Assembly: GCF_030503735.1 (NCBI RefSeq)
Contig: NZ_CP073096.1
Location: 1,736,001 to 1,800,000 of the forward strand
Source: Corynebacterium tuberculostearicum
GTDB taxonomy: Bacteria; Actinomycetota; Actinomycetes; Mycobacteriales; Mycobacteriaceae
Reading direction: 5' to 3'
Length of the DNA: 64,000 bases
Shown: positions 48,949 through 58,288 of the stretch, one piece after another
Position numbering within the stretch: position 1 is the first letter of the stretch
How the letters are laid out: each line of letters starts with the position of its first letter
Position numbers and translations under genes: made by a program
Notes under the pieces: model-generated
Database searches by the model: none
What the model saw: only the letters and a program-made list of their open reading frames with translations
What the model was told of the DNA's origin: nothing

Positions 48949-49230
48949 ATGCGCATGTACTCGGATAAGACAGAGCATATGACGCCGGCGCAGCAGGCGG
49001 CTCAGGATGTGCGTGCGGAAGACGATAAGCGCAACGGCCACTTCGAGGCCACGGAGCATACCGATGTGCCGTTGAGTCCTTTCATGACTCGCCTGATGGC
49101 AGAGGAATTGCCCATGCTGGATTCCTCCTCGCGCGCTCGTGTCTATGACCTTTTGCGGGAGTACGATGGCCCGACTATTGAATCTCAGGAAGAACTGCCG
49201 GAGGAAATCCGCGCGCTTATGGATCTATAA
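48949..49230 (+). CDS. Small acidic protein of unknown function
   Basis: The protein has about 93 residues (MRMYSDKTEHMTPAQQAA...EEIRALMDL), is acidic and probably helical, with no membrane segment. A second ATG two codons later may be the start. It lies 126 bp before dprE1 and may be under its own promoter, divergent from the membrane protein gene. No domain is recognised. The composition and the clean stop support coding. Confidence 0.55.
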   Translation: MRMYSDKTEHMTPAQQAAQDVRAEDDKRNGHFEATEHTDVPLSPFMTRLMAEELPMLDSSSRARVYDLLREYDGPTIESQEELPEEIRALMDL

Positions 49231-49356
49231 ACGGACACATTCGGGCAGTACAAGCGTCCTTTTTGTTCCGAATATCACTCGCGTCACTCCATCTACCCTT
49301 GTGTGATCTAGGTAGGCTAGAGAGGCGATACACATCCGTCGAGCAAAGAGTAAGAG

Positions 49357-50772
49357 ATGGAATTACATACCACTGAAAAGTCCCTGCACGGCTGGGGCCG
49401 CACCGCCCCGACGACCGCCCATGTACTCACCACCGAAGACGTGGACGTGATAAAGAAGGCCGTGGCCCAGGTTGCAGATGATAACTCGGATAAGCCCACC
49501 CACCTGCGCCGCGGCATCATCGCCCGAGGCATGGGCCGCTCCTACGGTGACCCCGCCCAAAACGGCGGCGGCCTGGTCATCGACATGCAAAAGCTCAATA
49601 AGATCCACTCCATCGACCCAGAGTCAGCTCTGGTGGACGTCGATGGTGGCGTCACCTTGGACCAGCTGATGAAGGCCGCCCTGCCTTATGGCCTGTGGGT
49701 TCCGGTTCTACCGGGTACCCGCCAGGTCACCATCGGTGGTGCTATCGGCCCGGATATTCACGGCAAGAACCACCACTCTGCCGGTTCCTTTGGTGACCAC
49801 GTGGTCTCCATGGAGCTGCTCGTGGCCGATGGCCGCGTGCTGCACCTGACCCCGGAAGGCTCTGAGGATGACCCGAGCGGCGACCTCTTCTGGGCCACCG
49901 TTGGCGGCATGGGCCTAACCGGCATCATCCTGCGCGCCACCATCCGCATGACCAAGACGGAAACCGCCTACTTCATCGCGGATACGGACCGCACAGATAA
50001 CTTGGATGAAACCATCGCCTTCCACTCCGATGGTTCCGAGCACAACTACACCTATTCTTCCGCCTGGTTCGATGTCATTTCGCCGGAGCCAAAGCTGGGT
50101 CGCTCCACCATTTCCCGCGGCTCGCTAGCCACCCTGGCACAGCTGGAAGAGCTCGCCCCGAAGCTGGCCAAGGACCCGCTGAAGTTCAATGCGCCGCAGC
50201 TGATGACGGTGCCGGATATCTTCCCGTCCTGGACCATGAATAAGCTCTCCCTCTCCGCCGTGGGCTTGGCGTACTACACCATGGGTGCACCGGCGAAGAA
50301 CCAGGTCAAGAACCTGACACAGTTCTACCAACCGCTGGATCTCATCGGCGAGTGGAACCGCGGCTACGGTTCCAAGGGCTTCCTGCAGTACCAGTTCGTG
50401 GTACCGACCGAAGCCGTGGAACCGTTCAAGGAAATCATCCGCGATATGCAGCGCTCCGGCCACTACTCCGCACTCAATGTGTTCAAGCTCTTCGGCGAGG
50501 GCAACCGCGCACCACTGTCCTACCCGATGCCGGGCTGGAACGTCTGCGTGGACTTCCCCATCCGTCCGGGCCTGGGTAAGTTCCTGGATGACCTAGACCG
50601 CCGCGTAATGGAATTCGGCGGCCGCCTCTACTTGGCCAAGGAGTCCCGCACCTCCGCGGAAAACTTCCACAAGATGTACCCGGGTATGGAAGGCTGGCTG
50701 AAGACCCGCAACGAGATCGACCCGACCGGCGTCTTTGCCTCCGATATGTCCCGCCGCCTCGAGCTGCACTAA
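49357..50772 (+). CDS. dprE1: Decaprenylphosphoryl-beta-D-ribose oxidase DprE1
   Basis: DprE1 is the FAD enzyme that oxidises decaprenylphosphoryl ribose, the first half of the epimerisation that makes DPA, the arabinose donor. Visible are the FAD-binding [39 protein letters not shown], and WNVCVDFPI near residue 395. This cysteine corresponds to the one in the mycobacterial enzyme attacked by benzothiazinones, so the drug-target residue is kept. The 471-residue length is normal. It is followed 37 bp later by dprE2. Confidence 0.95.
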   Translation: MELHTTEKSLHGWGRTAPTTAHVLTTEDVDVIKKAVAQVADDNSDKPTHLRRGIIARGMGRSYGDPAQNGGGLVIDMQKLNKIHSIDPESALVDVDGGVTLDQLMKAALPYGLWVPVLPGTRQVTIGGAIGPDIHGKNHHSAGSFGDHVVSMELLVADGRVLHLTPEGSEDDPSGDLFWATVGGMGLTGIILRATIRMTKTETAYFIADTDRTDNLDETIAFHSDGSEHNYTYSSAWFDVISPEPKLGRSTISRGSLATLAQLEELAPKLAKDPLKFNAPQLMTVPDIFPSWTMNKLSLSAVGLAYYTMGAPAKNQVKNLTQFYQPLDLIGEWNRGYGSKGFLQYQFVVPTEAVEPFKEIIRDMQRSGHYSALNVFKLFGEGNRAPLSYPMPGWNVCVDFPIRPGLGKFLDDLDRRVMEFGGRLYLAKESRTSAENFHKMYPGMEGWLKTRNEIDPTGVFASDMSRRLELH

Positions 50773-50809
50773 TCACTGGAAATAACACCTTTAAGGAGAT
50801 TTACTGACC

Positions 50810-51568
50810 ATGCTTAATGCAGTAGGCCAAGCACAACACATCCTGCTTCTGGGCGGCACCTCTGAGATCGGCCTCGGCGTCGTCTCCGAGTTCCTGGAGC
50901 GCGGCCCGGCCAAGGTCACCCTGGCCGCCCGCCCGGAATCCCCGCGCATCGCCCAGGCCAAGGCTGACCTGGAATCCCGCGGCGCTGACGTAGAGGTCTT
51001 GGACTTCGATGCCACCGACTTCGACTCCCACCCAGACGTCATTAATAAGGCCTGGGAGCGCGGCGATGTGGACGTGGCCATCGTTGCTTTCGGCACCCTG
51101 GGTGACCAAGAAGAGCTATGGCAAAACCACGACAAGGCCGTCGCCTCCGCACAGACTAACTACACCGCTCCGGTATCCGTAGGCGTGCTCTTGGGCGAGA
51201 AGTTCAAGCGCCAGGGCCACGGCACCATCATTGCCATGTCCTCCGTGGCCGGCATGCGCGTGCGCCGCTCCAACTTTGTCTACGGTGCTTCCAAGGCCGG
51301 CGTGGACGGCTTTTATATCAACCTGGGCGAGGCCCTGCGTGGTACTGGCGCTAACGTGTTGGTCGTTCGCCCAGGCCAGGTTCGCACCAAGATGTCTGCC
51401 GAGGCCGGCGACGCCCCGCTGACCGTCAACGTCTCCGACGTTGCCGAAGCCACCGTCAAGGCCGTGCTCGATGGCAAGCAGGCCATCTTCGTGCACCCGC
51501 TGTTTGAATACGTTTCTTTGGCATTCAAGTTCATCCCGCAGGCCATCTTCCGCAAGCTGCCGTTCTAA
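50810..51568 (+). CDS. dprE2: Decaprenylphosphoryl-2-keto-ribose reductase DprE2
   Basis: DprE2 is the short-chain dehydrogenase that reduces the keto intermediate to decaprenylphosphoryl arabinose. The NAD(P)H motif is LLLGGTSEIGLGV, the catalytic Ser is in AMSSVAGMRVR, and the Tyr-x-x-x-Lys is FVYGASKAG. The length of 252 residues is typical. AAGGAG lies just before the ATG. It acts with DprE1 and is followed by a strong hairpin that may separate it from aftA. Confidence 0.95.
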   Translation: MLNAVGQAQHILLLGGTSEIGLGVVSEFLERGPAKVTLAARPESPRIAQAKADLESRGADVEVLDFDATDFDSHPDVINKAWERGDVDVAIVAFGTLGDQEELWQNHDKAVASAQTNYTAPVSVGVLLGEKFKRQGHGTIIAMSSVAGMRVRRSNFVYGASKAGVDGFYINLGEALRGTGANVLVVRPGQVRTKMSAEAGDAPLTVNVSDVAEATVKAVLDGKQAIFVHPLFEYVSLAFKFIPQAIFRKLPF

Positions 51569-51607
51569 AACACCGCGGCTTTCCACGCTGGCACCTGCCA
51601 GCCGGCT

Positions 51608-51671
51608 CGCCACCGCCCCCGCTTCCTCGACTCGCCGCACCCCGCGGCGTGGAGGGACGGGGGCGGTGGCG
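51608..51671 (+). terminator. Strong hairpin between dprE2 and aftA
   Basis: Perfect 14-bp arms (CGCCACCGCCCCCG and CGGGGGCGGTGGCG) enclose a loop that itself can form a small GC hairpin. No U-run follows, as in many actinobacterial terminators. It suggests that aftA-emb can be transcribed separately from dprE1-dprE2. Confidence 0.65.
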
Positions 51672-51753
51672 TAGGGAGGACGTCGGCAAGCAAGTGCTCA
51701 CCTGCCCGCGCCAAATCCGGGCTGTGGGGCTTAGGTATGCGAAACTATAGGGC

Positions 51754-53730
51754 ATGACAAGCACAGCTGTACCCACCCAGTCAACGCCCGTGAGCGAGGA
51801 TAACCGCACCGAAGCCTATCGCGCCGATGCACTGACTCACCGCGCGACCCTGCTGGGTATTGTGCTGGCCGCCGTGGCCGGTGGCGCGGTCACGCTGCTG
51901 GGCTGGTTTGCCTTCAAGACGGTATCGCTGCCGTCCTTTAATACCTCCATGGTCACCCGCGCACTGACCACAGTGGGCGTGGTGGTTACACTCGCACTGG
52001 CCGGTGGTCTGTGCGTGTGGTGGCTCTATGACCACTACAAGGATTCCATTGCCCGGCCACGCTGGCGGGTCTGGCTGACCTATGCGGTCACCTACCTTTC
52101 GCCAGCCCTGTTAACGCTGGCGGCCGTGGGCCTGCCGCTATCTGCCTCCCGCTTATGGCTCGATGGCGTGCAGGTGGACCAGGCCTTCCGCACCCAGTTC
52201 CTCACTCGCTCTGTGGAGGAAATGGGCTATGCGGACATGAACTACCAGGACATGCCCTCCTTCTACCCAATTGGTTGGTTCTGGCTCGGCGGCCGCTTGG
52301 GCGCACTACTAGGCATTCCGGGCTGGGAGGTCTACCAGCCCTGGGCCCTCATCTCCATTGCCGTAGCCGGCTGTATTCTGGTGCCCATCTGGCAGCGCCT
52401 CACTAATTCCCTACCGGTGGCCACCGCCATCGCCCTAGTCACTACCGCAATCACGCTGACCATTGCGGCCGAAGAACCCTATTCTGCGGTCATCGCAATG
52501 GGTCTGCCTACCGTAGCGGTACTTAGCGCCCGTGCCTTCGGCGGCTCCTGGCTATCTACGCTAGGCGTGACGCTCTACCTGGGTATTTCAGCTACGTTCT
52601 ATACCCTTTTCACCGGTGCAGCCGCGCTCACCGTGGTCAGCCTCATCGCGCTATTTACCGCGCTTTATGAGCACACGTGGCGCCCCATCGTGCGTTTGGT
52701 GGTCATTGCCGCAGGCTCCATCGCCATCGCTCTCATCGCCTGGGGCCCCTATATCTGGGCGGTACTGCACTCACCCGAACCGCTACAGACCACCGCGCAA
52801 CACTATCTGCCCGAGGAAGGCACGCAGATTCCGGTGCCCTTCTTGTCCTTGAGCCTCGTTGGCTTCCTCTGCCTCATCGGCCTCATTTATATCGTGGTCC
52901 GCCTCAATGACGTGGAGGTTCGCGCACTAGGCATCTCCCTCATCGGCATCTACCTATGGACCGTGGCATCCATGGTGGCTACGCTGGCCGGCACCACGCT
53001 GCTCAGCTTCCGCCTCGAGGTAATCGTGGTGCTCCTCTTTGCCACCGCCGGCGTCCTCGCTCTGGCCGAGGTGCGCCTGCTCGGTGTACACCGCCTCTAC
53101 CCGGCGCGCTTCTCCCACACCACCAATAAGCAGATCACCGCAGTCATGGCCATCATCCTTGCCCTTGCTGGCGTCTATTATGCGCAGCAGATCCCCGAGG
53201 CCAACGAAGACGCCATCGACCACGCCTATAGCGATACCGATGGCTATGGCGAGCGTGCCGACCGCTTTACTAGCGATTCCGCTCATTACTACTTGGATAT
53301 CCACAACTTCATCCAAGACCATGGCTATACGCCGGATGACACGGTGGTGCTCACGGATGAAAAGATCTTCATGTCCTACTATCCCTACTGGGGTTTCAAC
53401 GCCTTTACCAGCCACTACGCCAATCCATTGGGCGAGTTCAGTACCCGCAATCAGCAGATTGAATCGTGGGCGAATGAATCCTGGGACATGAAACCGGACG
53501 AGTTCCGTAAGGCCCTAGATTCCGCCGCTTGGCGCGGCCCGGATGTCATGATATTCCGCGGCGACTTGGACAATAAGGATGATGGATTCAAGCTGCACTT
53601 GGCGGAGGATATCTACCCCAATCAGCCGAATATTCGCTACCGTGCGGTCTTTTTTAACGCCGATGTCTTTGACAGGGGCTGGAAGCTACAGCAAACCGGT
53701 CCCTTCGTAACAGCCGTTCGCGCCAAGTAA
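51754..53730 (+). CDS. aftA: Galactan 5-O-arabinofuranosyltransferase AftA
   Basis: AftA adds the first arabinofuranose residues to the galactan chain, using decaprenylphosphoryl arabinose outside the membrane. The 658-residue protein has about eleven hydrophobic helices (about 30-470) and then an extracellular domain of about 180 residues. The early periplasmic loop contains QVDQAFRTQFLTRSVEEMGYADMNYQ and MPSFYPIGWFW, typical of AftA. It is followed by emb after 74 bp. Gene order dprE1-dprE2-aftA-emb mirrors mycobacteria. Confidence 0.9.
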   Translation: MTSTAVPTQSTPVSEDNRTEAYRADALTHRATLLGIVLAAVAGGAVTLLGWFAFKTVSLPSFNTSMVTRALTTVGVVVTLALAGGLCVWWLYDHYKDSIARPRWRVWLTYAVTYLSPALLTLAAVGLPLSASRLWLDGVQVDQAFRTQFLTRSVEEMGYADMNYQDMPSFYPIGWFWLGGRLGALLGIPGWEVYQPWALISIAVAGCILVPIWQRLTNSLPVATAIALVTTAITLTIAAEEPYSAVIAMGLPTVAVLSARAFGGSWLSTLGVTLYLGISATFYTLFTGAAALTVVSLIALFTALYEHTWRPIVRLVVIAAGSIAIALIAWGPYIWAVLHSPEPLQTTAQHYLPEEGTQIPVPFLSLSLVGFLCLIGLIYIVVRLNDVEVRALGISLIGIYLWTVASMVATLAGTTLLSFRLEVIVVLLFATAGVLALAEVRLLGVHRLYPARFSHTTNKQITAVMAIILALAGVYYAQQIPEANEDAIDHAYSDTDGYGERADRFTSDSAHYYLDIHNFIQDHGYTPDDTVVLTDEKIFMSYYPYWGFNAFTSHYANPLGEFSTRNQQIESWANESWDMKPDEFRKALDSAAWRGPDVMIFRGDLDNKDDGFKLHLAEDIYPNQPNIRYRAVFFNADVFDRGWKLQQTGPFVTAVRAK

Positions 53731-53804
53731 GTTCACCCACACTTCCCGCCTGTGGCAGGGTGTGCCCGCGGGAAGAGAGGTTTATCTGACGTAGACTAAT
53801 CGCC

Positions 53805-56800
53805 GTGTCAGATAGCCTCATTACGAATACCACCCAAGCGCGACCTGCCGGCTCCCGTTTCACCGCCGCCCCCGCGGGCCTGCGGTGGACCGCGATCATT
53901 GCCGGACTGATTGGTTTTCTGTGTTTTGTAGCGACTCCGCTACTGCCAGTAACCCAAACTCAGTCCTCTTATGACTGGCCGCAGCATGATTCCGTGCAGT
54001 CCATCAACGCGCCGCTTATTTCCGTGGCCCCAGAGGATCTTCAGGCCACCATCCCTATTTCCGCGGTTGATGAGCTGCGCGAGGGCCAGTCCATGGTCTA
54101 CGGCACCGTCCCGCCGGAGTCCAAAAAGGCTTCCAACCGCGGCCTTTTCGTCCGTGCGAATGACGAGGGCCTGTCTGTTGTCTCCTTGGATGAGGTACTG
54201 CTTACCCTCAATGCCAAAGAGGTAGCCAAGCTTCCCAAGGACGCCAAGATTGAGATTTCCGCTTCGGGCGATGGCACCACGGTGAGCGTGGGTGATCATG
54301 AAAAGACCACCGAGGAGGATCTGCGCCCGCAGGTCACCGGCGTCTATACCGAAATTGACGATAAGGCAGATGTGCAAGCTTTGCTTGACGACGGCCTCAA
54401 TGTCCACGTCGATATCAACTCGCGCTTCACTTCGTCCCCGACGTTGCTCAAGACCCTTGCCATGTGGCTGGGCACCGCCATGGTGGTAGTGTCCCTGTTC
54501 TGCCTGTGGCGCATCGACCGCCTCGATGGCCGCCGCTTCGGCTTTATGCCTGAAGCGTGGAAAAAGGTGCGCCCGCTCGACGGCGTGGTCACCGCCATCT
54601 TGGGATTCTGGTATATCTTCGGCGCCAATACCTCCGATGATGGCTTTATTTTCTCCATGAGCCGCGTCTTTGATCACGCGACCTACATGTCCAACTACTA
54701 CCGCTGGTACGGCGTGCCAGAGGCTCCCTTCGGTGCCCCCTATTATGACTTGGTTGCCGTTCTCTCCCAGATTTCTACCGCCTCGGTCTTCGTGCGCCTG
54801 CCCGGCCTTATTTCTGGGCTCATCATCTGGTTTATTCTCTCCCGCGAGATGCTGCCGCGCTTTGGCCAGCTTGTCGACGGCCGCCGTGTCGCCCACTGGA
54901 CCGCAGCGCTTATGTTCCTGGCCTTCTGGCTGCCATATAACAACGGCACCCGACCAGAGCCCATCGTGGCGCTCGGCGTGATGTTTACTTGGGCTTCCTT
55001 TGAGCGCGCCATTGCCACCCACCGCCTGCTTCCTGCGGCCGTGGGCACCATCGCCGCGACTATTACTTTGGCCGCCGGCCCCACCGGTCTTTTTGCCGTG
55101 GGCGTCTTCCTGGTCAGCCTGCCGCACCTCTTCCGCGTCATGGCCGAGCGCGTCCCGTCCATGGGCGGTGGTGCCCTCGGCTGGCTCGCGCTCATTGCAC
55201 CGTTCCTTAGCGCTGGCACCGCCATTATGGTTGCCGCCTTTGGTGACCAGACGCTATCTACCGTGCTGGAGTCCACCCGCGTGCGCTCCGAAGTCGGCCC
55301 CTCCCTGCCGTGGTATGCCGAGTACACGCGCTATTCCACTCTCTTCCAGGAATCGGTGGACGGCTCGCTTACCCGCCGCTTCGCAGTCTTCACCATGCTC
55401 TTTTGCCTGGTGCTTATTGTGGCGGCCTTCATCAAGGACCGCCGCATCGTCGGTGCTGCCGTCGGACCAACCCAGCGTCTGCTCATCATCGTGGCGCTGT
55501 CCATGTTCTTCCTCATGTTCACCCCGACCAAGTGGACCCACCACTTTGGCATTTACGCCGGTGTCGCCGGTGTCATCGCCGCCCTCGGCGCCGTGGTGCT
55601 CTCCCAGTTTGCACTGCGCTCGCCGCGCGCTCGCACCTTCGCTATTGCCGCGGTGGTCTTCTTGCTGGCCATCTCCTTCGCCGGCTGGAACGCCTGGTGG
55701 TACGTTTCTTCCTTTGGCATCCCGTGGTGGGATCGCACGGTGCAGCTCAAGGCCATCGAGGCCAATAAGGTGCTCCTTGCCATCGCGTTGGTCATCTTCG
55801 CAATCGGCGTAGTGCAGTCCCTGCGCCACAGCTACCGCAAGTCGCAGGCAGAAGAGGCCGGCACTCTTGCGGAATTTGAGCAGAATGCTGCCGCCAAGGT
55901 CTCGCGCTCGGCCGGCATCATGTCCGCGCCCATCGCCTTTGCCTGCGCCATCGTGGTAGCGCTGTCCTGCGCATCCTTTGCCAAGGCCACCGTCTCGCAG
56001 GCGGATTCCTACTCCGTGGGCAAGGGCAACCTGGCCTCCCTGAGCGGCAATACCTGCGCGCTGGCGGATCAGACCATGGTGGAGACCAACACCAATGATT
56101 CCTTCCTAACCCCGGTCGAGGGCGACTTAGGGGATTCCTTGGTGGATAAGGACGAAACCCACAATGGCTTCGATCCGAATTTCATCCCCGAATCCATCGA
56201 GCCGGAAAACCAGAACTCCGCCTCCGTGGGTGCCATCGCGGATGGCTCCAGCGATTCCTCCTCCGATAGCGCGGAGACCGCTACTTCCGGCGCAGATACC
56301 GAATCCGGCGGCACAAGCGATTCCGCCGATTCCCAGGAGACTAAGAATAAGCAGGAAAAGAAGGGCGAGAAGTCTAAGGAAACCACCAATACTTCGGAAG
56401 GTGGCGTGCGCGGCACCAAGGGTGTCAATGGCTCCACCATGCACCTGCCGTTCAACCTGGATTACACCAAAGTCCCGGTACTCGGCTCCTATTCCGAAGA
56501 GCAAGACTCCACCTCTGAGGTGACCACCAAGTGGTACAACCTGCCAGAGGCCAAGGACAATACTCCAGTGCTCGCCGTGTCTGCGGCCGGCAATATCTAC
56601 CACCACGATGTCAACGGGGTGGAGCAGGAAGGCATGGAGCTTAGCCTCGAATACGGCACCATCGATGATTCCGGAAAGATCACCAATACCGGGGAGGAAG
56701 AACTCTCCGCCGTTGGTGCTACGCCGAAGTGGCGCAACTTGCGCCTGCCGCTGGATAAATTGCCGAAGGACGCCAACGTGGTGCGCTTAGTAGCAACGGA

Positions 56801-57266
56801 TGATTCCACCGATGAGGATGACTGGCTCGCCTTTACCCCGCCGCGCGTGCCGGAGCTGGATACCATCAATAACCAGTTCTCCAAAGACACCCCGGCGCTG
56901 CTGGACTGGGCCGTCGCTCTGCAATTCCCGTGCCAGCGCACCTTTGACCACTTTGCCGGCGTTACTGAGATCCCGCAATACCGCATCTTGCCGGATTCCT
57001 CGGCACAGACCTCGCTGACGGATTTCCAGTCCTTCTCTGGTGGCGGTGCGATGTCGACCGCGGAAGCGGTGAACTACTCCTATGAGATCCCGAGTTACCT
57101 CAACAATGATTGGGCTCGCGATTGGGGTGCCATTGAAAAGTACGAACTGCGTACCGATTCACAGGGCAATGCCCCAGTCCCAGCCGAGATCGAATATGAG
57201 GATATTACCCGTTCCGGCCTATGGAAAGACTCCGAGATGAAGATCCGCCCCGAGGGCGAGGAATAG
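53805..57266 (+). CDS. emb: Arabinosyltransferase Emb (EmbC-like)
   Basis: Emb elongates arabinan on arabinogalactan and is the ethambutol target. The 1,153-residue GT-C enzyme has one N-terminal helix, a periplasmic domain, then about a dozen helices (210-730), and a C-terminal carbohydrate-binding region. The catalytic acids are in NTSDDGFIFSMSR near residue 275. A Ser/Asp/Lys-rich low-complexity stretch (about residues 808-866) is inserted in the C-terminal domain and looks disordered; I do not recall it in mycobacterial Emb proteins. The start is GTG. Only one emb gene is present, as expected for corynebacteria. It ends the cell-wall cluster. Confidence 0.93.
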   Translation: MSDSLITNTTQARPAGSRFTAAPAGLRWTAIIAGLIGFLCFVATPLLPVTQTQSSYDWPQHDSVQSINAPLISVAPEDLQATIPISAVDELREGQSMVYGTVPPESKKASNRGLFVRANDEGLSVVSLDEVLLTLNAKEVAKLPKDAKIEISASGDGTTVSVGDHEKTTEEDLRPQVTGVYTEIDDKADVQALLDDGLNVHVDINSRFTSSPTLLKTLAMWLGTAMVVVSLFCLWRIDRLDGRRFGFMPEAWKKVRPLDGVVTAILGFWYIFGANTSDDGFIFSMSRVFDHATYMSNYYRWYGVPEAPFGAPYYDLVAVLSQISTASVFVRLPGLISGLIIWFILSREMLPRFGQLVDGRRVAHWTAALMFLAFWLPYNNGTRPEPIVALGVMFTWASFERAIATHRLLPAAVGTIAATITLAAGPTGLFAVGVFLVSLPHLFRVMAERVPSMGGGALGWLALIAPFLSAGTAIMVAAFGDQTLSTVLESTRVRSEVGPSLPWYAEYTRYSTLFQESVDGSLTRRFAVFTMLFCLVLIVAAFIKDRRIVGAAVGPTQRLLIIVALSMFFLMFTPTKWTHHFGIYAGVAGVIAALGAVVLSQFALRSPRARTFAIAAVVFLLAISFAGWNAWWYVSSFGIPWWDRTVQLKAIEANKVLLAIALVIFAIGVVQSLRHSYRKSQAEEAGTLAEFEQNAAAKVSRSAGIMSAPIAFACAIVVALSCASFAKATVSQADSYSVGKGNLASLSGNTCALADQTMVETNTNDSFLTPVEGDLGDSLVDKDETHNGFDPNFIPESIEPENQNSASVGAIADGSSDSSSDSAETATSGADTESGGTSDSADSQETKNKQEKKGEKSKETTNTSEGGVRGTKGVNGSTMHLPFNLDYTKVPVLGSYSEEQDSTSEVTTKWYNLPEAKDNTPVLAVSAAGNIYHHDVNGVEQEGMELSLEYGTIDDSGKITNTGEEELSAVGATPKWRNLRLPLDKLPKDANVVRLVATDDSTDEDDWLAFTPPRVPELDTINNQFSKDTPALLDWAVALQFPCQRTFDHFAGVTEIPQYRILPDSSAQTSLTDFQSFSGGGAMSTAEAVNYSYEIPSYLNNDWARDWGAIEKYELRTDSQGNAPVPAEIEYEDITRSGLWKDSEMKIRPEGEE

Positions 57267-57280
57267 TCTCCCCCGCGGCT

Positions 57281-57305
57281 GCGCCCCAGCTTCGCTGCGG
57301 GGCGC
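57281..57305. terminator. GC-rich hairpin between emb and the alpha/beta hydrolase
   Basis: Arms GCGCCCC and GGGGCGC plus inner pairs AGC/GCT form a stem in the gap between two convergent genes. No U-run is present. It could end transcription from either side. Confidence 0.45.
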
Positions 57306-57355
57306 GCAACCGCTGCACAATCCAATTGCCTAAGAAAAGATCAGCACGGCGGGCG

Positions 57356-58249
57356 TTATTTTTCCAGCCCACCTGCTAGGAACCCGGCCGCATCTCGCAC
57401 GCGCTGCCGGGCCACCGCCGGAGTAGATACGCGGTGGGTAGAGACGTAATCGCGCGCAACGGCACCGGGCACGCAAACGCGCGCGGCAATCTCATCCTCG
57501 GTTGCGGTTTGCACGAAGGTGTGCGGACTTAGCTCAGATAGTTCCGCTGGGATTTCGTATCCGGCGCGAAGATCCTCAGGCAGATTTGCAAGGGCGCCGA
57601 AATCGGGGAAGGTGAGCAGGAGGGCGTCGGCAGGCACGAGCGCCGCCAGCGCCCCGCCAGAAGAATACCCCCAGGTAGTAACGCTAGAAGCGCCCTGCGC
57701 GCGGGCATAGTCGATGGCTTGCTGTACGGCATTGACCATCTCTGCCACGGTGTGCTCGGGGGCGAGCGGATAATCCACGTCAATAATGGTGGTGCCGGAT
57801 AGCTGCGCGGCGGCGGCCACCTCGGGGCGCCACTGCATCTCCAACGCCTGACCGTCACCGCGCCACCAACCGCCCGAATGCAGCGAGACCGCCCAACGGC
57901 CGGTTGGCTTTGTGGGCTGGAAGATGGCGCCCACCTCGGATTCCTCTACGGTGATACCGTCCGTGAATTCGGTTCCGGGTAGTGCGTGGTTTACACCGGT
58001 GCCGAGCACCATCATTGCCGCATGCGTAATGCGATCCGGCAAAAGCGCGCAATACTGATCCGCCTCAGGGGAGCCTCCCCCAGCCCACGGCGGACAGAAA
58101 TCCGGGGTGTCATAGTGGGCATCGATATAGGCAACGAGTTGCTCGAGCTGTTCCTTCTCCTCCATCTGACGGTCCTGACCGCCGATGTGCCACTCCTGGC
58201 CGGGCTCCAGCGGGCGGTGCGGGTCCTGGTTAGCATCTGCGTTAGTCAT
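57356..58249 (-). CDS. Alpha/beta hydrolase (esterase/lipase-like)
   Basis: The 297-residue protein shows an oxyanion-hole motif SLHSGGWWRG, a strand-region TIIDVDYPLAPEHTVAEM, and the nucleophile Ser in WGYSSGGALAAL. These suit the hormone-sensitive-lipase type of carboxylesterase (HGGG-like here HSGGW). The third triad members are not certain: no clear histidine follows near the C-terminus, though THRVSTPA is a candidate. Substrate is unknown. No signal peptide is visible, so it is probably cytoplasmic. It follows the M13 peptidase gene on the same strand. Confidence 0.78.
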   Translation of the reverse strand: MTNADANQDPHRPLEPGQEWHIGGQDRQMEEKEQLEQLVAYIDAHYDTPDFCPPWAGGGSPEADQYCALLPDRITHAAMMVLGTGVNHALPGTEFTDGITVEESEVGAIFQPTKPTGRWAVSLHSGGWWRGDGQALEMQWRPEVAAAAQLSGTTIIDVDYPLAPEHTVAEMVNAVQQAIDYARAQGASSVTTWGYSSGGALAALVPADALLLTFPDFGALANLPEDLRAGYEIPAELSELSPHTFVQTATEDEIAARVCVPGAVARDYVSTHRVSTPAVARQRVRDAAGFLAGGLEK

Positions 58250-58288
58250 GCCACCGAGCCTACGCGCACCGCCTACCGGCGGAAAGGG

